DNA of 64,000 nt from Streptomyces sp. YIM 130001 (lineage in GTDB: Bacteria > Actinomycetota > Actinomycetes > Streptomycetales > Streptomycetaceae), in NCBI RefSeq assembly GCF_003574445.1, contig NZ_KZ984553.1:1-64000 (forward strand), given 5' to 3'. Under the pieces are notes generated by a model that made no database searches, had not been told where the DNA came from, and worked only from the letters and a program-made list of their open reading frames with translations. Positions 16,585-25,726 of the stretch are shown piece after piece. The position numbers were made by a program, and so were the translations under genes. Position 1 is the stretch's first letter; each line of letters opens with the position of its first letter.

Positions 16585-17367
16585 GTGGCGGATACCGCCA
16601 TGTCTGATTCAGGTCCCGTGTCCGATTCCAGGACGTCCGCTCTCCAGACCGCGGTATGGCGGCTGCGCTCACGCGGCTGCTGGACCGACGCGGCGGCGTT
16701 GCTCGAGCGGGACCACAGTCCCGGCGCCGCGGTGCAGCGCGTCTCCCTTCTCGTGGAGCGCTGTCTGTTCACCGAGCGCGGCTGGAGTGACGCCGAGGAC
16801 GCCCTGCGCACCGCGGAGGCCATGGCGAAGAACGACGACGAGCGCGGCGCCGCAGCCTGCGAACGCGGCCAACTCGCCTACGCGGCAACGGTCCTGGGTG
16901 TGCGTGACCGCGCCGACGAAGCAAGCGCCGCACTCGGCAGAGCGGCCGCCCTGCTCGCACCGAACGCCGCCGGCCGACCCCTGCTCGACTTCCGCCGCGG
17001 TCTGATCGCCGAACACATCGCGGACTCACCGCAGTCCGCCCGCGCCGCATACCGCCGCGCACACGCAGGTGCCACTGCCGTACAGGACCCGCTGCTGCTG
17101 TCCTTCACCTGGCGGCACCTGGCCGGACTGGCCCTGCGCGAAGGCGAGTTGGCGGAGGCACGGCACGGTTTCGCGGAATCCCTGCGCATCCGGGAGGAAC
17201 TCGGCTATCTGGTGGGCACGGCTCCGGCCCTCGCCGCACTCGCCGACGCGGAGCCGGACCCCGAGGCGGGGCGGCTGCGCGCGGAGGCGGCCCGCCTGTT
17301 CCGACTGCTCGGTGGCGTACCCACGTGGCTGGCGGCCCAGTTGACCCCGCCGGCGCCGGTCGTCTGA
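16585..17367 (+). CDS. TPR-like helical-repeat protein
   Basis: A 260-residue, alanine- and leucine-rich all-helical protein with tetratricopeptide-like repeats. Pairs of helices with the A/G-x-A-x-x spacing run from about residue 15 to 240, for example LAGLALREGELAEARHGF and RIREELGYL. No enzymatic motif, signal peptide or membrane segment is seen. Such proteins usually mediate protein-protein contacts or form the effector half of a regulator, but no DNA-binding domain is present here. The GTG at 16585 is favoured by GGGGAGGGG just upstream; an ATG eight codons earlier has no such site. Confidence 0.6.
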   Translation: MADTAMSDSGPVSDSRTSALQTAVWRLRSRGCWTDAAALLERDHSPGAAVQRVSLLVERCLFTERGWSDAEDALRTAEAMAKNDDERGAAACERGQLAYAATVLGVRDRADEASAALGRAAALLAPNAAGRPLLDFRRGLIAEHIADSPQSARAAYRRAHAGATAVQDPLLLSFTWRHLAGLALREGELAEARHGFAESLRIREELGYLVGTAPALAALADAEPDPEAGRLRAEAARLFRLLGGVPTWLAAQLTPPAPVV

Positions 17368-17436
17368 CTCTGCGGCGGGTTCGAGTGAACTCCAGCCGTA
17401 CGGGTCGTAGTTGACGATGCGTGAGCCCTGGAGCAA

Positions 17437-17469
17437 GGCAGGGGGTGCTTTCCCTCGGCGCCCCCTGCC
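17437..17469. terminator. 12-bp stem hairpin between convergent genes
   Basis: GGCAGGGGGTGC pairs with GCGCCCCCTGCC through 11 Watson-Crick pairs and one wobble, with a nine-base loop. It lies between the stop of the TPR gene and the stop of the methyltransferase gene and can terminate both. Confidence 0.75.
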
Positions 17470-17486
17470 GCTCCGTCACCCCCTGC

Positions 17487-18341
17487 CTACGACTGTTCGT
17501 CCGCTCCCCCGGCCGTCCCGACGAGCACTGTCGCCCACAGCTCCTCGCAGTACTCGACACGGGAGTCGAAACCGGCCGCGGTCATCGCTGCCAGCGTGTG
17601 TTCGGCCTGACGTTCGCCGGTCTCGATCAGCAGACTGCCGCCGGGAGCAAGCCAGTTCGGCGCTTCGGCCGTGACCCTGCGCTGTACGTCGAGCCCGTCC
17701 ACGCCGCCGTCGAGCGCCACCCGTGGCTCGTGGTCGCGGGCCTCGGGAGGCATCAGGCCGATCGAACCGGTCGGCACATAGGGCGCGTTGACGACCAGTA
17801 CGTCGATCCGTCCGCGCAACTCCACGGGGAGCGCGGCATAGAGATCACCCTCGTGGACGTGACCGCCGCGCGCCGCCACGTTGTGCCGCGCCCACCGGAC
17901 GGCCTCGGGTTCCACGTCGGCCGCGTGCAGTACGACACCGGGTACGGCCTCGGCGACCGCGGCCGCCACGGCGCCGGAACCGCAGCACAGGTCGACGACG
18001 ACCGAGCCGGGCCGCGCGAGCCGCCCGCCCAGTTCGGCGAGGAACTCGGTGCGACGCCTCGGCACGAACACGCCGGGCCCTACGGCGATCCGCAGACCGC
18101 AGAACTCGGCCCAGCCGAGCAGATGTTCCAGCGGGAGGCCGTCGACGCGGCGACGGACCAGCGCCCCGAGCCGGTCGGGGGTATCCGCGGCGGCGATCAG
18201 CAGTCGAGCCTCGTCCTCGGCGAACACACAGCCCCCGGCGCGCAGTTCGGCGACAACCGCGCCGAAGGTGGCGGACGGGTCACCGGACGCGGGAGCGGAG
18301 GAAGAGGTCGAACCGGACGAAGCAGAAGATGAAACGGGCAT
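17487..18341 (-). CDS. Putative protein N5-glutamine methyltransferase (PrmC/HemK-related)
   Basis: A 284-residue S-adenosylmethionine-dependent methyltransferase related to PrmC. Residues about 30-75 form the helical N-domain, VVVDLCCGSGAVAAAV (about 130) is motif I for SAM binding, and the substrate motif reads NAPYVP instead of the usual NPPY. The NAPY variant is seen in a PrmC-related actinobacterial subfamily with unproven substrate, so this is probably not the release-factor enzyme itself. The ATG at 18341 has GGAAGG five bases away. The first 20 residues are serine-rich. Confidence 0.75.
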   Translation of the reverse strand: MPVSSSASSGSTSSSAPASGDPSATFGAVVAELRAGGCVFAEDEARLLIAAADTPDRLGALVRRRVDGLPLEHLLGWAEFCGLRIAVGPGVFVPRRRTEFLAELGGRLARPGSVVVDLCCGSGAVAAAVAEAVPGVVLHAADVEPEAVRWARHNVAARGGHVHEGDLYAALPVELRGRIDVLVVNAPYVPTGSIGLMPPEARDHEPRVALDGGVDGLDVQRRVTAEAPNWLAPGGSLLIETGERQAEHTLAAMTAAGFDSRVEYCEELWATVLVGTAGGADEQS

Positions 18342-18546
18342 GGAAGCCTTCCGGAAACCGAAGGGCGCCCTCACGAACCGCACCGCCGCATCAGACGGAT
18401 CGAACGGCTCCACGAGGAGAGCACCCTGCCAACACCTCGGAAATGGGTCTCACCTCCCCGGTCGTCTCCGTGTTCGGACGCCTCACCCTACATCCCGGCC
18501 GCGCCTCCCACCTGCGGGGTCCCGCTGCGGCTCGCGTCCCGCCGGG

Positions 18547-19524
18547 CTAATTCGTACGGCTGAAGTGCCGGCGTACGACGGACTCTGCGGTGGGCAGGTC
18601 CGCGGCAGCAAGGGCGTCGACGAGCGCCGTGTGTTCCGCGGCGTCGGCGACCAGATCCGCGCGCCGGACCACCGGGCTGACCTGGCTCGGCCACTGTGCG
18701 CGCCGGTGCAGGTCGTCGGCGACGGCGACGAGCTGGCGATTGCCCGCGAGGGAGAGGACCGCGCGATGGAAGGCCCGGTCCGCCTCCAGGTAGCGCCCCA
18801 CGTCGCCGCAGACCGCAGCGGTCTCGGTCGCCTCGGCGAGCGGACGAAGGGCCGCCCAGCGCTCGGCGGGCTCCGACCGTGCGAGCTCCAGCACCACCGG
18901 AACCTCCAACAGGGCCCGCACCTCGGTCAGTTCGGCGATGTCCCGGGCACTGCGTTCGGCGATCCGGAAGCCGCGGTTGGGCACCACTTCGACGGCGCCG
19001 TCGTGAGCCAGTCGCTGCATGGCCTCGCGTACAGGCGTCGCGGAAACCCCGAATCGGGCACCGAGTGCGGGGGCCGAGTAGACCTCGCCGGGGACGAACT
19101 CACCGGCCGCGATGGCCGCCCTCAGCGCTTCGAGCACCTGCCCGCGTACCGAGTGCCGCTGGACCGGTACCGCCGCCGTGCGCCGCTCCCCGGCGTCGTG
19201 GTCGGGGCGGTCACCGCGGGTGGTGGCGTCTCGGGGTGCCTCGTACGCGGGGCCGTGATCGGAGCAGCTCGAGGCACCGGGCACGAGCCCCTGGGCGGGG
19301 TGGTCACCCGGATGGTCCCGCCAGGCGTTCCGAGTCGCTTGCGGGTCGCGCGGCGTGGGCACGTCGGTCCGAGCCGGCAGCGCGGACGCGGGACGCGGGG
19401 CCACCTGCGCGCGTTCGGCCGCCGTGCGCTGCGTTTCCGCGGCGGGCGCGGCGTCGGGCCGCGAGGCGTCAGGCCGTTCGTCACCGTGCGTAGCGCCGGT
19501 GCGACGCGCTCCGGGCTGCTCCAC
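18547..19524 (-). CDS. GntR/FadR family (FCD domain) transcriptional regulator
   Basis: A 325-residue regulator. The winged helix spans about residues 122-190 (SVRGQVLEALRAAIAAGEF, then PALGARFGVSATPVREAMQ), followed by an all-helical FCD ligand domain with a conserved ADRAFHRAVL metal-binding pattern. The first ~118 residues are proline-, arginine- and aspartate-rich and look disordered, unusual for a family of about 230 residues. The GTG at 19524 was chosen because GGGAGGAGG stands six bases before it. It is divergent from the iron-sulfur reductase gene. The effector is unknown; carboxylic acids are typical for the family. Confidence 0.75.
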   Translation of the reverse strand: MEQPGARRTGATHGDERPDASRPDAAPAAETQRTAAERAQVAPRPASALPARTDVPTPRDPQATRNAWRDHPGDHPAQGLVPGASSCSDHGPAYEAPRDATTRGDRPDHDAGERRTAAVPVQRHSVRGQVLEALRAAIAAGEFVPGEVYSAPALGARFGVSATPVREAMQRLAHDGAVEVVPNRGFRIAERSARDIAELTEVRALLEVPVVLELARSEPAERWAALRPLAEATETAAVCGDVGRYLEADRAFHRAVLSLAGNRQLVAVADDLHRRAQWPSQVSPVVRRADLVADAAEHTALVDALAAADLPTAESVVRRHFSRTN

Positions 19525-19624
19525 TCGGTCCTCCTCCCGGCGCTCCGGCGCCCGGCATGTCAGGCCGGGCACGACGTGCACGATAGGCGCAGAGTGCTCG
19601 AGTTCAAACATCAGAAGCCTCGGG

Positions 19625-19643
19625 TAAGGTAAGGCTTACCTGC
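19625..19643. promoter_or_regulatory. Iron box (DmdR/IdeR-type operator) upstream of the FhuF-like gene
   Basis: The 19-bp sequence TAAGGTAAGGCTTACCTGC closely matches the actinobacterial iron-box consensus TTAGGTTAGGCTAACCTAA, with the AGGT-AGGCT-ACCT core intact. It ends 27 bp before the start of the FhuF-like gene. Under iron sufficiency an Fe(II)-loaded DmdR1/IdeR-type repressor would block transcription there. Confidence 0.8.
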
Positions 19644-19670
19644 CAACGATCTCGATTCGGTGGTCCCCGG

Positions 19671-20534
19671 ATGTCAGTTCCCACCCTGGTCACAGGCGTC
19701 GCCAGGACGGCCCCCTCGGCCGTCTCGGAGGCGTACGCACGCGTGGCCGAGGTCTTCCCCTCGCTCTCCGTCCGAGAGCTCGGCGCGGGCGAGCGGGTTC
19801 CGCACGGGGACGGCTGGGTGGCCGCTTCCCGGCTGGCCGAGGGTGGCGCGGACCTGGAGACGTTCCTCGCCTGGGACGAGGCGCAGGTATTGCGCGACTA
19901 CGGACAGCAGGCCCGGCCCGACGTGATCGCCGGCTTCGGCCTGCACCGCTACGCATGGCCCGCCTGCCTGCTGATCACTCTCCCCTGGTTCCTGCTGCGC
20001 CGGGTCCCGCGGCTGCCGGTGAGCGATGTCACCTTCCAGCGCACCCTCGGCAGGATGGCCGTGCGGGTGGATTCCTTCGCCTGCCTGCCCGACGACCCCG
20101 CCGCCACGATGCCGGGCGCCCGCGTGGTCGCGGACGAGGAGGCACTGCGGGCCGAGGTGCGTGACGCGGTCGCCGCCCACCTGCAGCCCGTACTCGACGG
20201 CTTTCGGCCGCGGATGCGGCGCGGACCACGCGCGCTGTGGGGCATGGCGACCGACGAGATCGTCGAGGGCCTGTGGTATCTCGCGCACCTCCTCGGCGAG
20301 GAGCAGCGCGCGATGACCGAGCTGGAGCAGCTGCTCCCCGGCACCACCGAGCCGTACGTCGACTCCGCCGCATTCCGTGAACTGACCGGGCCGAACGGGG
20401 AGTCGCTGCCGACCCGGGACCGTGCGAGCTGCTGCATGTTCTACACACTGCGCCCCGCGGACACCTGCGTGACCTGCCCGCGCACCTGCGACGCCGACCG
20501 CATCAGCCGGCTCGGCGCGACGACCACCGGCTGA
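19671..20534 (+). CDS. FhuF-like (2Fe-2S) ferric siderophore reductase
   Basis: A 287-residue protein whose C-terminus carries the FhuF-type [2Fe-2S] signature C-C-x10-C-x2-C: adjacent cysteines in RASCCMFYTL, then DTCVTCPRTC, where the spacing fits. Such proteins reduce ferric siderophores in the cytoplasm so that iron is released. One hydrophobic stretch near residues 95-110 may be peripheral rather than membrane-spanning. A convincing iron box lies 28-46 bp upstream, giving independent support for a role in iron acquisition. No siderophore transport or synthesis gene is adjacent. Confidence 0.82.
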   Translation: MSVPTLVTGVARTAPSAVSEAYARVAEVFPSLSVRELGAGERVPHGDGWVAASRLAEGGADLETFLAWDEAQVLRDYGQQARPDVIAGFGLHRYAWPACLLITLPWFLLRRVPRLPVSDVTFQRTLGRMAVRVDSFACLPDDPAATMPGARVVADEEALRAEVRDAVAAHLQPVLDGFRPRMRRGPRALWGMATDEIVEGLWYLAHLLGEEQRAMTELEQLLPGTTEPYVDSAAFRELTGPNGESLPTRDRASCCMFYTLRPADTCVTCPRTCDADRISRLGATTTG

Positions 20535-20732
20535 CCCGCCGCACCGCACTCCCGCACCGCCACGAATTCGAACCCAATTCGCCTGCCCCGTACGGCGGTT
20601 CGAGCAGGAACGCGCTATCCGGTGGCGCCCGCACCTCCATGGCGTGCTCTTGCACCGAAACCCTCTAAGGGCTCGTCCCGCTGCGCAACTATGGCGGCCG
20701 AAACGCCGTCATGCGAGGCAAAGGGACCCCTG

Positions 20733-21791
20733 ATGAGAATGACCGATATATCGCTGGACTGGCTGCTTCCCGGCTGCGTACTGCTCCTGGGCATCCTGGC
20801 TGCGGTAACGGTGCTCGCGCGCGGCAAGCGCTCGGGGGACAAGGTCGTGCCCGAGGATTCCTGGGAGCGCAGCGAGGAGCGCCGCAGGCGCAAGGAGGCG
20901 CTCTACGCCACCGTGTCCTACCTGTTGTTGTTCTGCTGCGCGGCGGTCGCCGCCGCCCTGTCGTTCCACGGCCTGGTCGGGTTCGGCCGGCAGAACCTGA
21001 ATCTGTCGGGCGGCTGGGAGTACCTGGTGCCGTTCGGGCTCGACGGGGCCGCGATGTTCTGTTCGGTGCTCGCGGTGCGCGAGGCCAGCCACGGTGACGC
21101 GGCGCTCGGCTCACGGCTCCTGGTGTGGACGTTCGCCGGGGCCGCGGCCTGGTTCAACTGGGTGCACGCGCCGCGCGGTCTCGGGCACGCGGGTGCTCCG
21201 CAGTTCTTCGCGGGCATGTCGCTGTCGGCCGCGGTGCTCTTCGACCGCGCCCTGAAGCAGACCCGTCGCGCCGCCCTGCGTGAACAGGGCCTGGTGCCAC
21301 GGCCGTTGCCGCAGATCCGGATCGTGCGGTGGCTGCGCGCTCCCCGGGAGACCTTCGGAGCCTGGTCGCTGATGCTCCTCGAGGGCGTACGCAGCCTGGA
21401 CGAGGCCGTCGAGGAAGTACGGGACGACCGTCGTCAGAAGAGCGAGAGCAAGTTGCGCAGGCGCGAGCAGCAGAAGCTGGAGAGGGCGCATCTGAAGGCG
21501 GTGAGCCGCGGCCACAGCGTGCTCCCGGGACGGGGCAGGCAGCCGAGGGCTCAGCTCGACGCCCCCGCCGCGGCCGGCGTCCCGGCGCCGTCGCCCGGCC
21601 CGGACTCCGTCATAGGCGGCGAACCGGAACAGCTGCCCGTGCGTCCGAGACCCCCACTGCAGGCGGTGACCGCGCCGGACGGCGCCGCGCCGGTCACCGT
21701 CGACCTCACCACGGAGGACGACACCCAGACGCTGCCCCGGCTCGACTCCCTCGAGCAGAAGCTCAAGGACCTGGAGCAGCAGTTCGGATGA
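20733..21791 (+). CDS. DUF2637 domain-containing membrane protein
   Basis: A 352-residue actinobacterial protein. Residues about 10-30, 58-80, 95-115, 128-145 and 155-172 are hydrophobic and form the DUF2637 membrane region. A basic and acidic coiled-coil-like segment follows (about 215-255, RRREQQKLERAHLKAV), then a proline-rich tail ending in an acidic helix LEQKLKDLEQQFG. DUF2637 proteins occur near conjugation or spread genes and also in the chromosome; the function is not established. The ATG at 20733 has AGGGA seven bases away; another ATG lies two codons in. Confidence 0.75.
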   Translation: MRMTDISLDWLLPGCVLLLGILAAVTVLARGKRSGDKVVPEDSWERSEERRRRKEALYATVSYLLLFCCAAVAAALSFHGLVGFGRQNLNLSGGWEYLVPFGLDGAAMFCSVLAVREASHGDAALGSRLLVWTFAGAAAWFNWVHAPRGLGHAGAPQFFAGMSLSAAVLFDRALKQTRRAALREQGLVPRPLPQIRIVRWLRAPRETFGAWSLMLLEGVRSLDEAVEEVRDDRRQKSESKLRRREQQKLERAHLKAVSRGHSVLPGRGRQPRAQLDAPAAAGVPAPSPGPDSVIGGEPEQLPVRPRPPLQAVTAPDGAAPVTVDLTTEDDTQTLPRLDSLEQKLKDLEQQFG

Positions 21792-21813
21792 ACCCGCCGT
21801 TCGGTGCGGCGTG

Positions 21814-21850
21814 CACTGTCCCGGTCGCCCCTGCGGTGGCCGGGACGGTG
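21814..21850. terminator. 11-bp stem hairpin between convergent genes
   Basis: CACTGTCCCGG pairs with CCGGGACGGTG, with one wobble, around a 15-base loop. It lies between the stops of the DUF2637 gene and the convergent ATPase gene. Confidence 0.65.
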
Positions 21851-21890
21851 TGCGTCCGGGCGACCGCGGTACGACGGAGGTGCGGACCGG

Positions 21891-22391
21891 TCAACTCGCC
21901 GGTGCCGGGGCCAGATCGAACCACACCGATTTGCCGACCTCGTGCGCCCGTATGCCCCAGGCGTCGGCGAGGGACTGCACCAGGAAGAGACCTCGGCCGC
22001 TCGTGCCCGGCTCGTCGTCGGCAGCCGGGAGCCGGCCCTGACCGCCGCGGCGGTTCGTGTCGGGCGTCCGTGGGGCGCCTGCGCTGAAGTCGCGGACCTC
22101 TACATGGAGTCCGCGCGGCCCGACCGTGGCCGTGATCTCGGCGTCGTCGTCCGAGTGCACCAGTGCGTTGGTGACGAGCTCGCAGGTGAGCAGTTCGGCG
22201 CTGTCACGGAGGTCACCGGTCCCCCAGCCGTGGAGCAACACGCGCAGCGCGTGGCGCACTTCGGGCACGGCGCGCAACTCCGCCCCGGCGAGCCGTCTGC
22301 TGAGGAAGGCCCCGCCGCCGTTTCGTGCGGCGGCCGTCGCTCTCGCGAGGCCACCTATTTCCATCCGCTGTCTCATGGCCCCCGCCCACAT
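21891..22391 (-). CDS. RsbW-like anti-sigma factor/ATP-binding regulatory protein
   Basis: A 166-residue protein with a GHKL-type ATPase domain, as in RsbW/SpoIIAB anti-sigma kinases. The N-box is seen in LTCELVTNALVHSDDD and the G-box in GTSGRGLFLVQSLADAWG. Such proteins are abundant in Streptomyces and usually bind a sigma factor or phosphorylate a STAS antagonist. No sigma factor or STAS gene is adjacent, so its partners are unknown. The start is uncertain: ATG 22391 follows a distant AGGGA, while ATG 22376 has GGGGG upstream; the core domain is unaffected. Confidence 0.75.
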   Translation of the reverse strand: MWAGAMRQRMEIGGLARATAAARNGGGAFLSRRLAGAELRAVPEVRHALRVLLHGWGTGDLRDSAELLTCELVTNALVHSDDDAEITATVGPRGLHVEVRDFSAGAPRTPDTNRRGGQGRLPAADDEPGTSGRGLFLVQSLADAWGIRAHEVGKSVWFDLAPAPAS

Positions 22392-22599
22392 GACCGAATC
22401 GCCGTCCCTTCTCCCCGTACCGTCTCGAACAGCTACACGGGAATGCATGCCCCCTCGGACAAAGCGCACGCATGCCACGGGGCGACAGCTTCGGATTCGG
22501 GCGCGTGGGTGTGAACCGTGTGTGCGGGGAAGGGAAGCGGGGAACGTCGCGCCCGCGCCCGTCCGCCCGCGGTGGAGGGGCCCGTACCGAGGAGCCGTG

Positions 22600-25500
22600 A
22601 TGCACGACGACCGCACATTGGTGGAGGGCCGCCTGGAGCGAGCACTGCGCCAGTTCGTCCGCCCCGCCCAGTACTCCGCACGTACGCCGTTGCGCCTGGC
22701 CGTCTGGCACGCTCCGGGCGAACCGCTTCCCGTGTCCGAGGCGTTGAAGGCCGAGTACGAGCCGTTCGCCGTCGGAACGGACTGGGGCAGTCCGTGGTCG
22801 ACGAGCTGGTTCCGGATCGAGGGGGTGGTGCCCGACGAGTGGGCGGGACGGCATGTCGAGGTGGTCGTGGATCCCGGATTCTCCGGCGAGGGGCCGGGAT
22901 TCCAGGCGGAGGGGATGCTCTACGATCCGGCCGGCGTACCGATCAAGGGAATTCACCCGCGGAACCGGCATCTGACCGTCGCCGCGCGGGCCGCGGGCGG
23001 GGAGCCCGTCCAGCTGCTCCTGGAGGCGGCCGCCAACCCCGCGGTGCTGAACGACTTCGAGCCGACCCTGCTCGGTGACGTCCTGACCGCCGGCGACCGG
23101 CCGCTGTACCGCTTCGCCTCCGCCGATCTGGCCGTGCTCGACGAGGAGGTGTGGCATCTCGTCCTGGACATCGAGGTGTTGTCGGAGCTGATGCAGGAAC
23201 TGCCCGTGGACCGGCCACGCCGGCACGAGATCCTGCGCGCCCTCGAGGACATGCTCGACGCCCTCGATCTGCACGACGTGGCGGGGACCGCGGCGGCGGG
23301 CCGCGCCGCGCTCGCCGAGGTGCTGGCGAGCCCGGCCGCGCCGAGCGCGCACCGGGTGTCGGCGGCCGGGCACGCGCACATCGACTCCGCGTGGTTGTGG
23401 CCGCTGCGCGAGACCGTACGCAAGGCATCGCGGACGTTCGCCAACGTCACGGCGCTCGCGCAGGACTACCCGGAGCTGGTGTTCGCCTGTTCGCAGGCCC
23501 AGCAGTACGCCTGGGTGAAGGAACACCAGCCGCATGTCTTCGACCGCATCAAACAGGCGGTGGCGGACGGCACTTGGGCGCCGGTGGGTTCGATGTGGGT
23601 GGAGTCGGACGCGAACATGCCGGGGGGTGAGGCGCTCGCGCGGCAGATCGTGCACGGAAAGCGGTTCTTCCAGGAGGAATTCGGCATCGACACCGAGGAG
23701 ATCTGGCTGCCCGACTCCTTCGGATACACCGCCGCCTTCCCGCAGTTGGCGAAGCTGGCGGGGGTGCGCTGGTTCCTCACCCAGAAGCTGTCGTGGAACC
23801 AGAGCAACAAGATGCCGCACCACACCTTCTGGTGGGAGGGCATCGACGGCACCCGGGTCTTCACGCACTTCCCGCCCGTCGACACCTACAACTCGCAGTT
23901 CCACGCCTCCGAACTGGCCCATGCCGAGCGGAACTTCGCGGACAAGGGGCGGGCCACCCGCTCCCTGGTGCCGTTCGGCTGGGGCGACGGGGGTGGCGGT
24001 CCCACCCGGGAGATGCTGGAGAAGGCGCGGCGTCTGCGGTCGCTGGAAGGATCGCCACGGGTCGCGGTCGAGCACCCGGATGCGTTCTTCGCCGCGGCCG
24101 AGGAGGAGTACGGCGAGCGGGCGCCGGTCTGGTCGGGCGAGCTGTATCTGGAGCTGCACCGGGCGACGTACACGACTCAGGCCAAGACGAAGCAGGGCAA
24201 CCGGCGCAGTGAACACGCGCTGCGTGAGGCCGAGTTGTGGGTGACGGCAGCGGCGGTACGAGTGCCGGGCTACCAGGCTCCCCACGATGCGCTGGACCGG
24301 CTGTGGAAGACGGTGCTGCTGCACCAGTTCCACGACATCCTGCCCGGCTCGTCGATCGCCTGGGTGCATCGCGAGGCCCGCGACACCTATCGGGAAGTCC
24401 TCGACGAGGTGGCGGAGCTGACGGCCGACGCGGTGTCGGCGCTCGGCGGCGGGCAGCCGGCGGCGTTCAACGCCTCGCCGTACGAACGGCGCGAGGTCGT
24501 CCCGTCCGCGTCCGGTCTCTCACTGGTCACCGTGCCCGGCCTGGGCGCGGCCCCGCTGCCCGCCCCGCAGGACACGGACGGTCCCGATGTCGTGCGCGTC
24601 GGTGCCGAGGACGGCTCGTACGTCCTGGAGAACGAGCACCTGCGGGTGACCGTCGACGGGGACGGCCTGCTGACCTCGGTCTTCGACCGGGACGCGGGAC
24701 GTGAGGCACTCGCCCCGGGAGCTCGGGGGAACCTCCTGCAACTGCACCCCGACCACCCCAACCAGTGGGACGCCTGGGACATCGACAAGCACTACCGGCG
24801 CAAGCACACGGACCTGACGAAGGCCGATGCGGTCGAGCTCACGGAGTCCGGCCCACTGCGGGCCGCGGTACGCGTGGTGCGGACCTTCGGCCGCTCCCGG
24901 ATCACCCAGGAGCTGCGGCTCTCCGCGGCCGCCCGCCGGCTCGACGTGGTCACGGACGTCGACTGGCAGGAGTCGGAGAAGGTCCTCAAGGCCGCCTTCC
25001 CGTTCGACCTGCAGGCCGAACGGTCCGCCGCCGAGATCCAGTTCGGCCATGTGCAGCGGCCCACCCACACCAACACCGGCTGGGACGCTGCCCGTTTCGA
25101 GATCTGCGCCCACCGGTGGCTGAGGGTCGCGGAGGACGAGTACGGGGTGGCGGTGCTCAACGACTCGACGTACGGCCACGATGTGACGCGTACGCCGCAC
25201 GAGGAGGGGCTCGGCACGACGGTGCGGCTCACGCTGCTGCGGGCCCCGCACTCGCCGGATCCGGAAGCGGATCTGGGGCACCATCGCTTCACGTACGCGG
25301 TGTGTCCGGGGGCTTCGACGGGGGACGCGGTGGCCGAGGGGCTGGCGCTCAATCTGCCGCTGCGCACGGCGTCGGGGCCGGCTCTCCCTGCACTGGTCGA
25401 CGTGGACGATCCGGCCGTGACCGTCGAGTCGGTGAAGCTCGCCGAGGACCGTAGCGGCGACGTGATCGTCCGGCTCTACGAATCGCGCGGCGGGCGCGCG

Positions 25501-25656
25501 GCCGGGGTCGTCTCCACCTCGTTTCCCGTTGCGCGGGCCTCGGTGGTGGATCTGCTGGAGCGGCGGCTCGGGGACGCGTCTGCCGTATCCGGGGGATTTC
25601 GGGTCTCGTTGCGGCCGTTCCAGATTCTTACGCTGCGGCTGACTCCGGCTCGGTAG
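22600..25656 (+). CDS. Alpha-mannosidase, glycoside hydrolase family 38
   Basis: A 1018-residue cytoplasmic glycosidase that would release alpha-linked mannose. An N-terminal beta-rich region covers about 1-245. The catalytic domain contains the zinc-binding HIDSAWLW (His260, Asp262), the nucleophile in LPDSFGY (Asp372), and the distal LLHQFHDILPG (His578, Asp579). A beta-sandwich C-terminal domain follows. The length is normal for bacterial GH38. No signal peptide is present. The ATG is preceded by GGAG. It stands alone, with no adjacent sugar transporter, and converges with poxB across a strong hairpin. Confidence 0.92.
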   Translation: MHDDRTLVEGRLERALRQFVRPAQYSARTPLRLAVWHAPGEPLPVSEALKAEYEPFAVGTDWGSPWSTSWFRIEGVVPDEWAGRHVEVVVDPGFSGEGPGFQAEGMLYDPAGVPIKGIHPRNRHLTVAARAAGGEPVQLLLEAAANPAVLNDFEPTLLGDVLTAGDRPLYRFASADLAVLDEEVWHLVLDIEVLSELMQELPVDRPRRHEILRALEDMLDALDLHDVAGTAAAGRAALAEVLASPAAPSAHRVSAAGHAHIDSAWLWPLRETVRKASRTFANVTALAQDYPELVFACSQAQQYAWVKEHQPHVFDRIKQAVADGTWAPVGSMWVESDANMPGGEALARQIVHGKRFFQEEFGIDTEEIWLPDSFGYTAAFPQLAKLAGVRWFLTQKLSWNQSNKMPHHTFWWEGIDGTRVFTHFPPVDTYNSQFHASELAHAERNFADKGRATRSLVPFGWGDGGGGPTREMLEKARRLRSLEGSPRVAVEHPDAFFAAAEEEYGERAPVWSGELYLELHRATYTTQAKTKQGNRRSEHALREAELWVTAAAVRVPGYQAPHDALDRLWKTVLLHQFHDILPGSSIAWVHREARDTYREVLDEVAELTADAVSALGGGQPAAFNASPYERREVVPSASGLSLVTVPGLGAAPLPAPQDTDGPDVVRVGAEDGSYVLENEHLRVTVDGDGLLTSVFDRDAGREALAPGARGNLLQLHPDHPNQWDAWDIDKHYRRKHTDLTKADAVELTESGPLRAAVRVVRTFGRSRITQELRLSAAARRLDVVTDVDWQESEKVLKAAFPFDLQAERSAAEIQFGHVQRPTHTNTGWDAARFEICAHRWLRVAEDEYGVAVLNDSTYGHDVTRTPHEEGLGTTVRLTLLRAPHSPDPEADLGHHRFTYAVCPGASTGDAVAEGLALNLPLRTASGPALPALVDVDDPAVTVESVKLAEDRSGDVIVRLYESRGGRAAGVVSTSFPVARASVVDLLERRLGDASAVSGGFRVSLRPFQILTLRLTPAR

Positions 25657-25671
25657 GCGGAGGTCCGCAGG

Positions 25672-25707
25672 CGCCGGGCAGGCCTGAAGGAACAGGACTG
25701 CCCGGCG
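25672..25707. terminator. Perfect 10-bp stem hairpin between convergent genes
   Basis: CGCCGGGCAG pairs perfectly with CTGCCCGGCG around a 16-base loop, 16 bp after the mannosidase stop and 20 bp after the poxB stop. It is a bidirectional terminator candidate. Confidence 0.75.
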
Positions 25708-25726
25708 GCCGGGTCGGCACGAGGCC

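Noticed and set aside
20535..20732. A possible tRNA or structured RNA before the DUF2637 gene
   Set aside because: I could not fold a cloverleaf with an anticodon arm and a T loop; the sequence is ordinary leader DNA.
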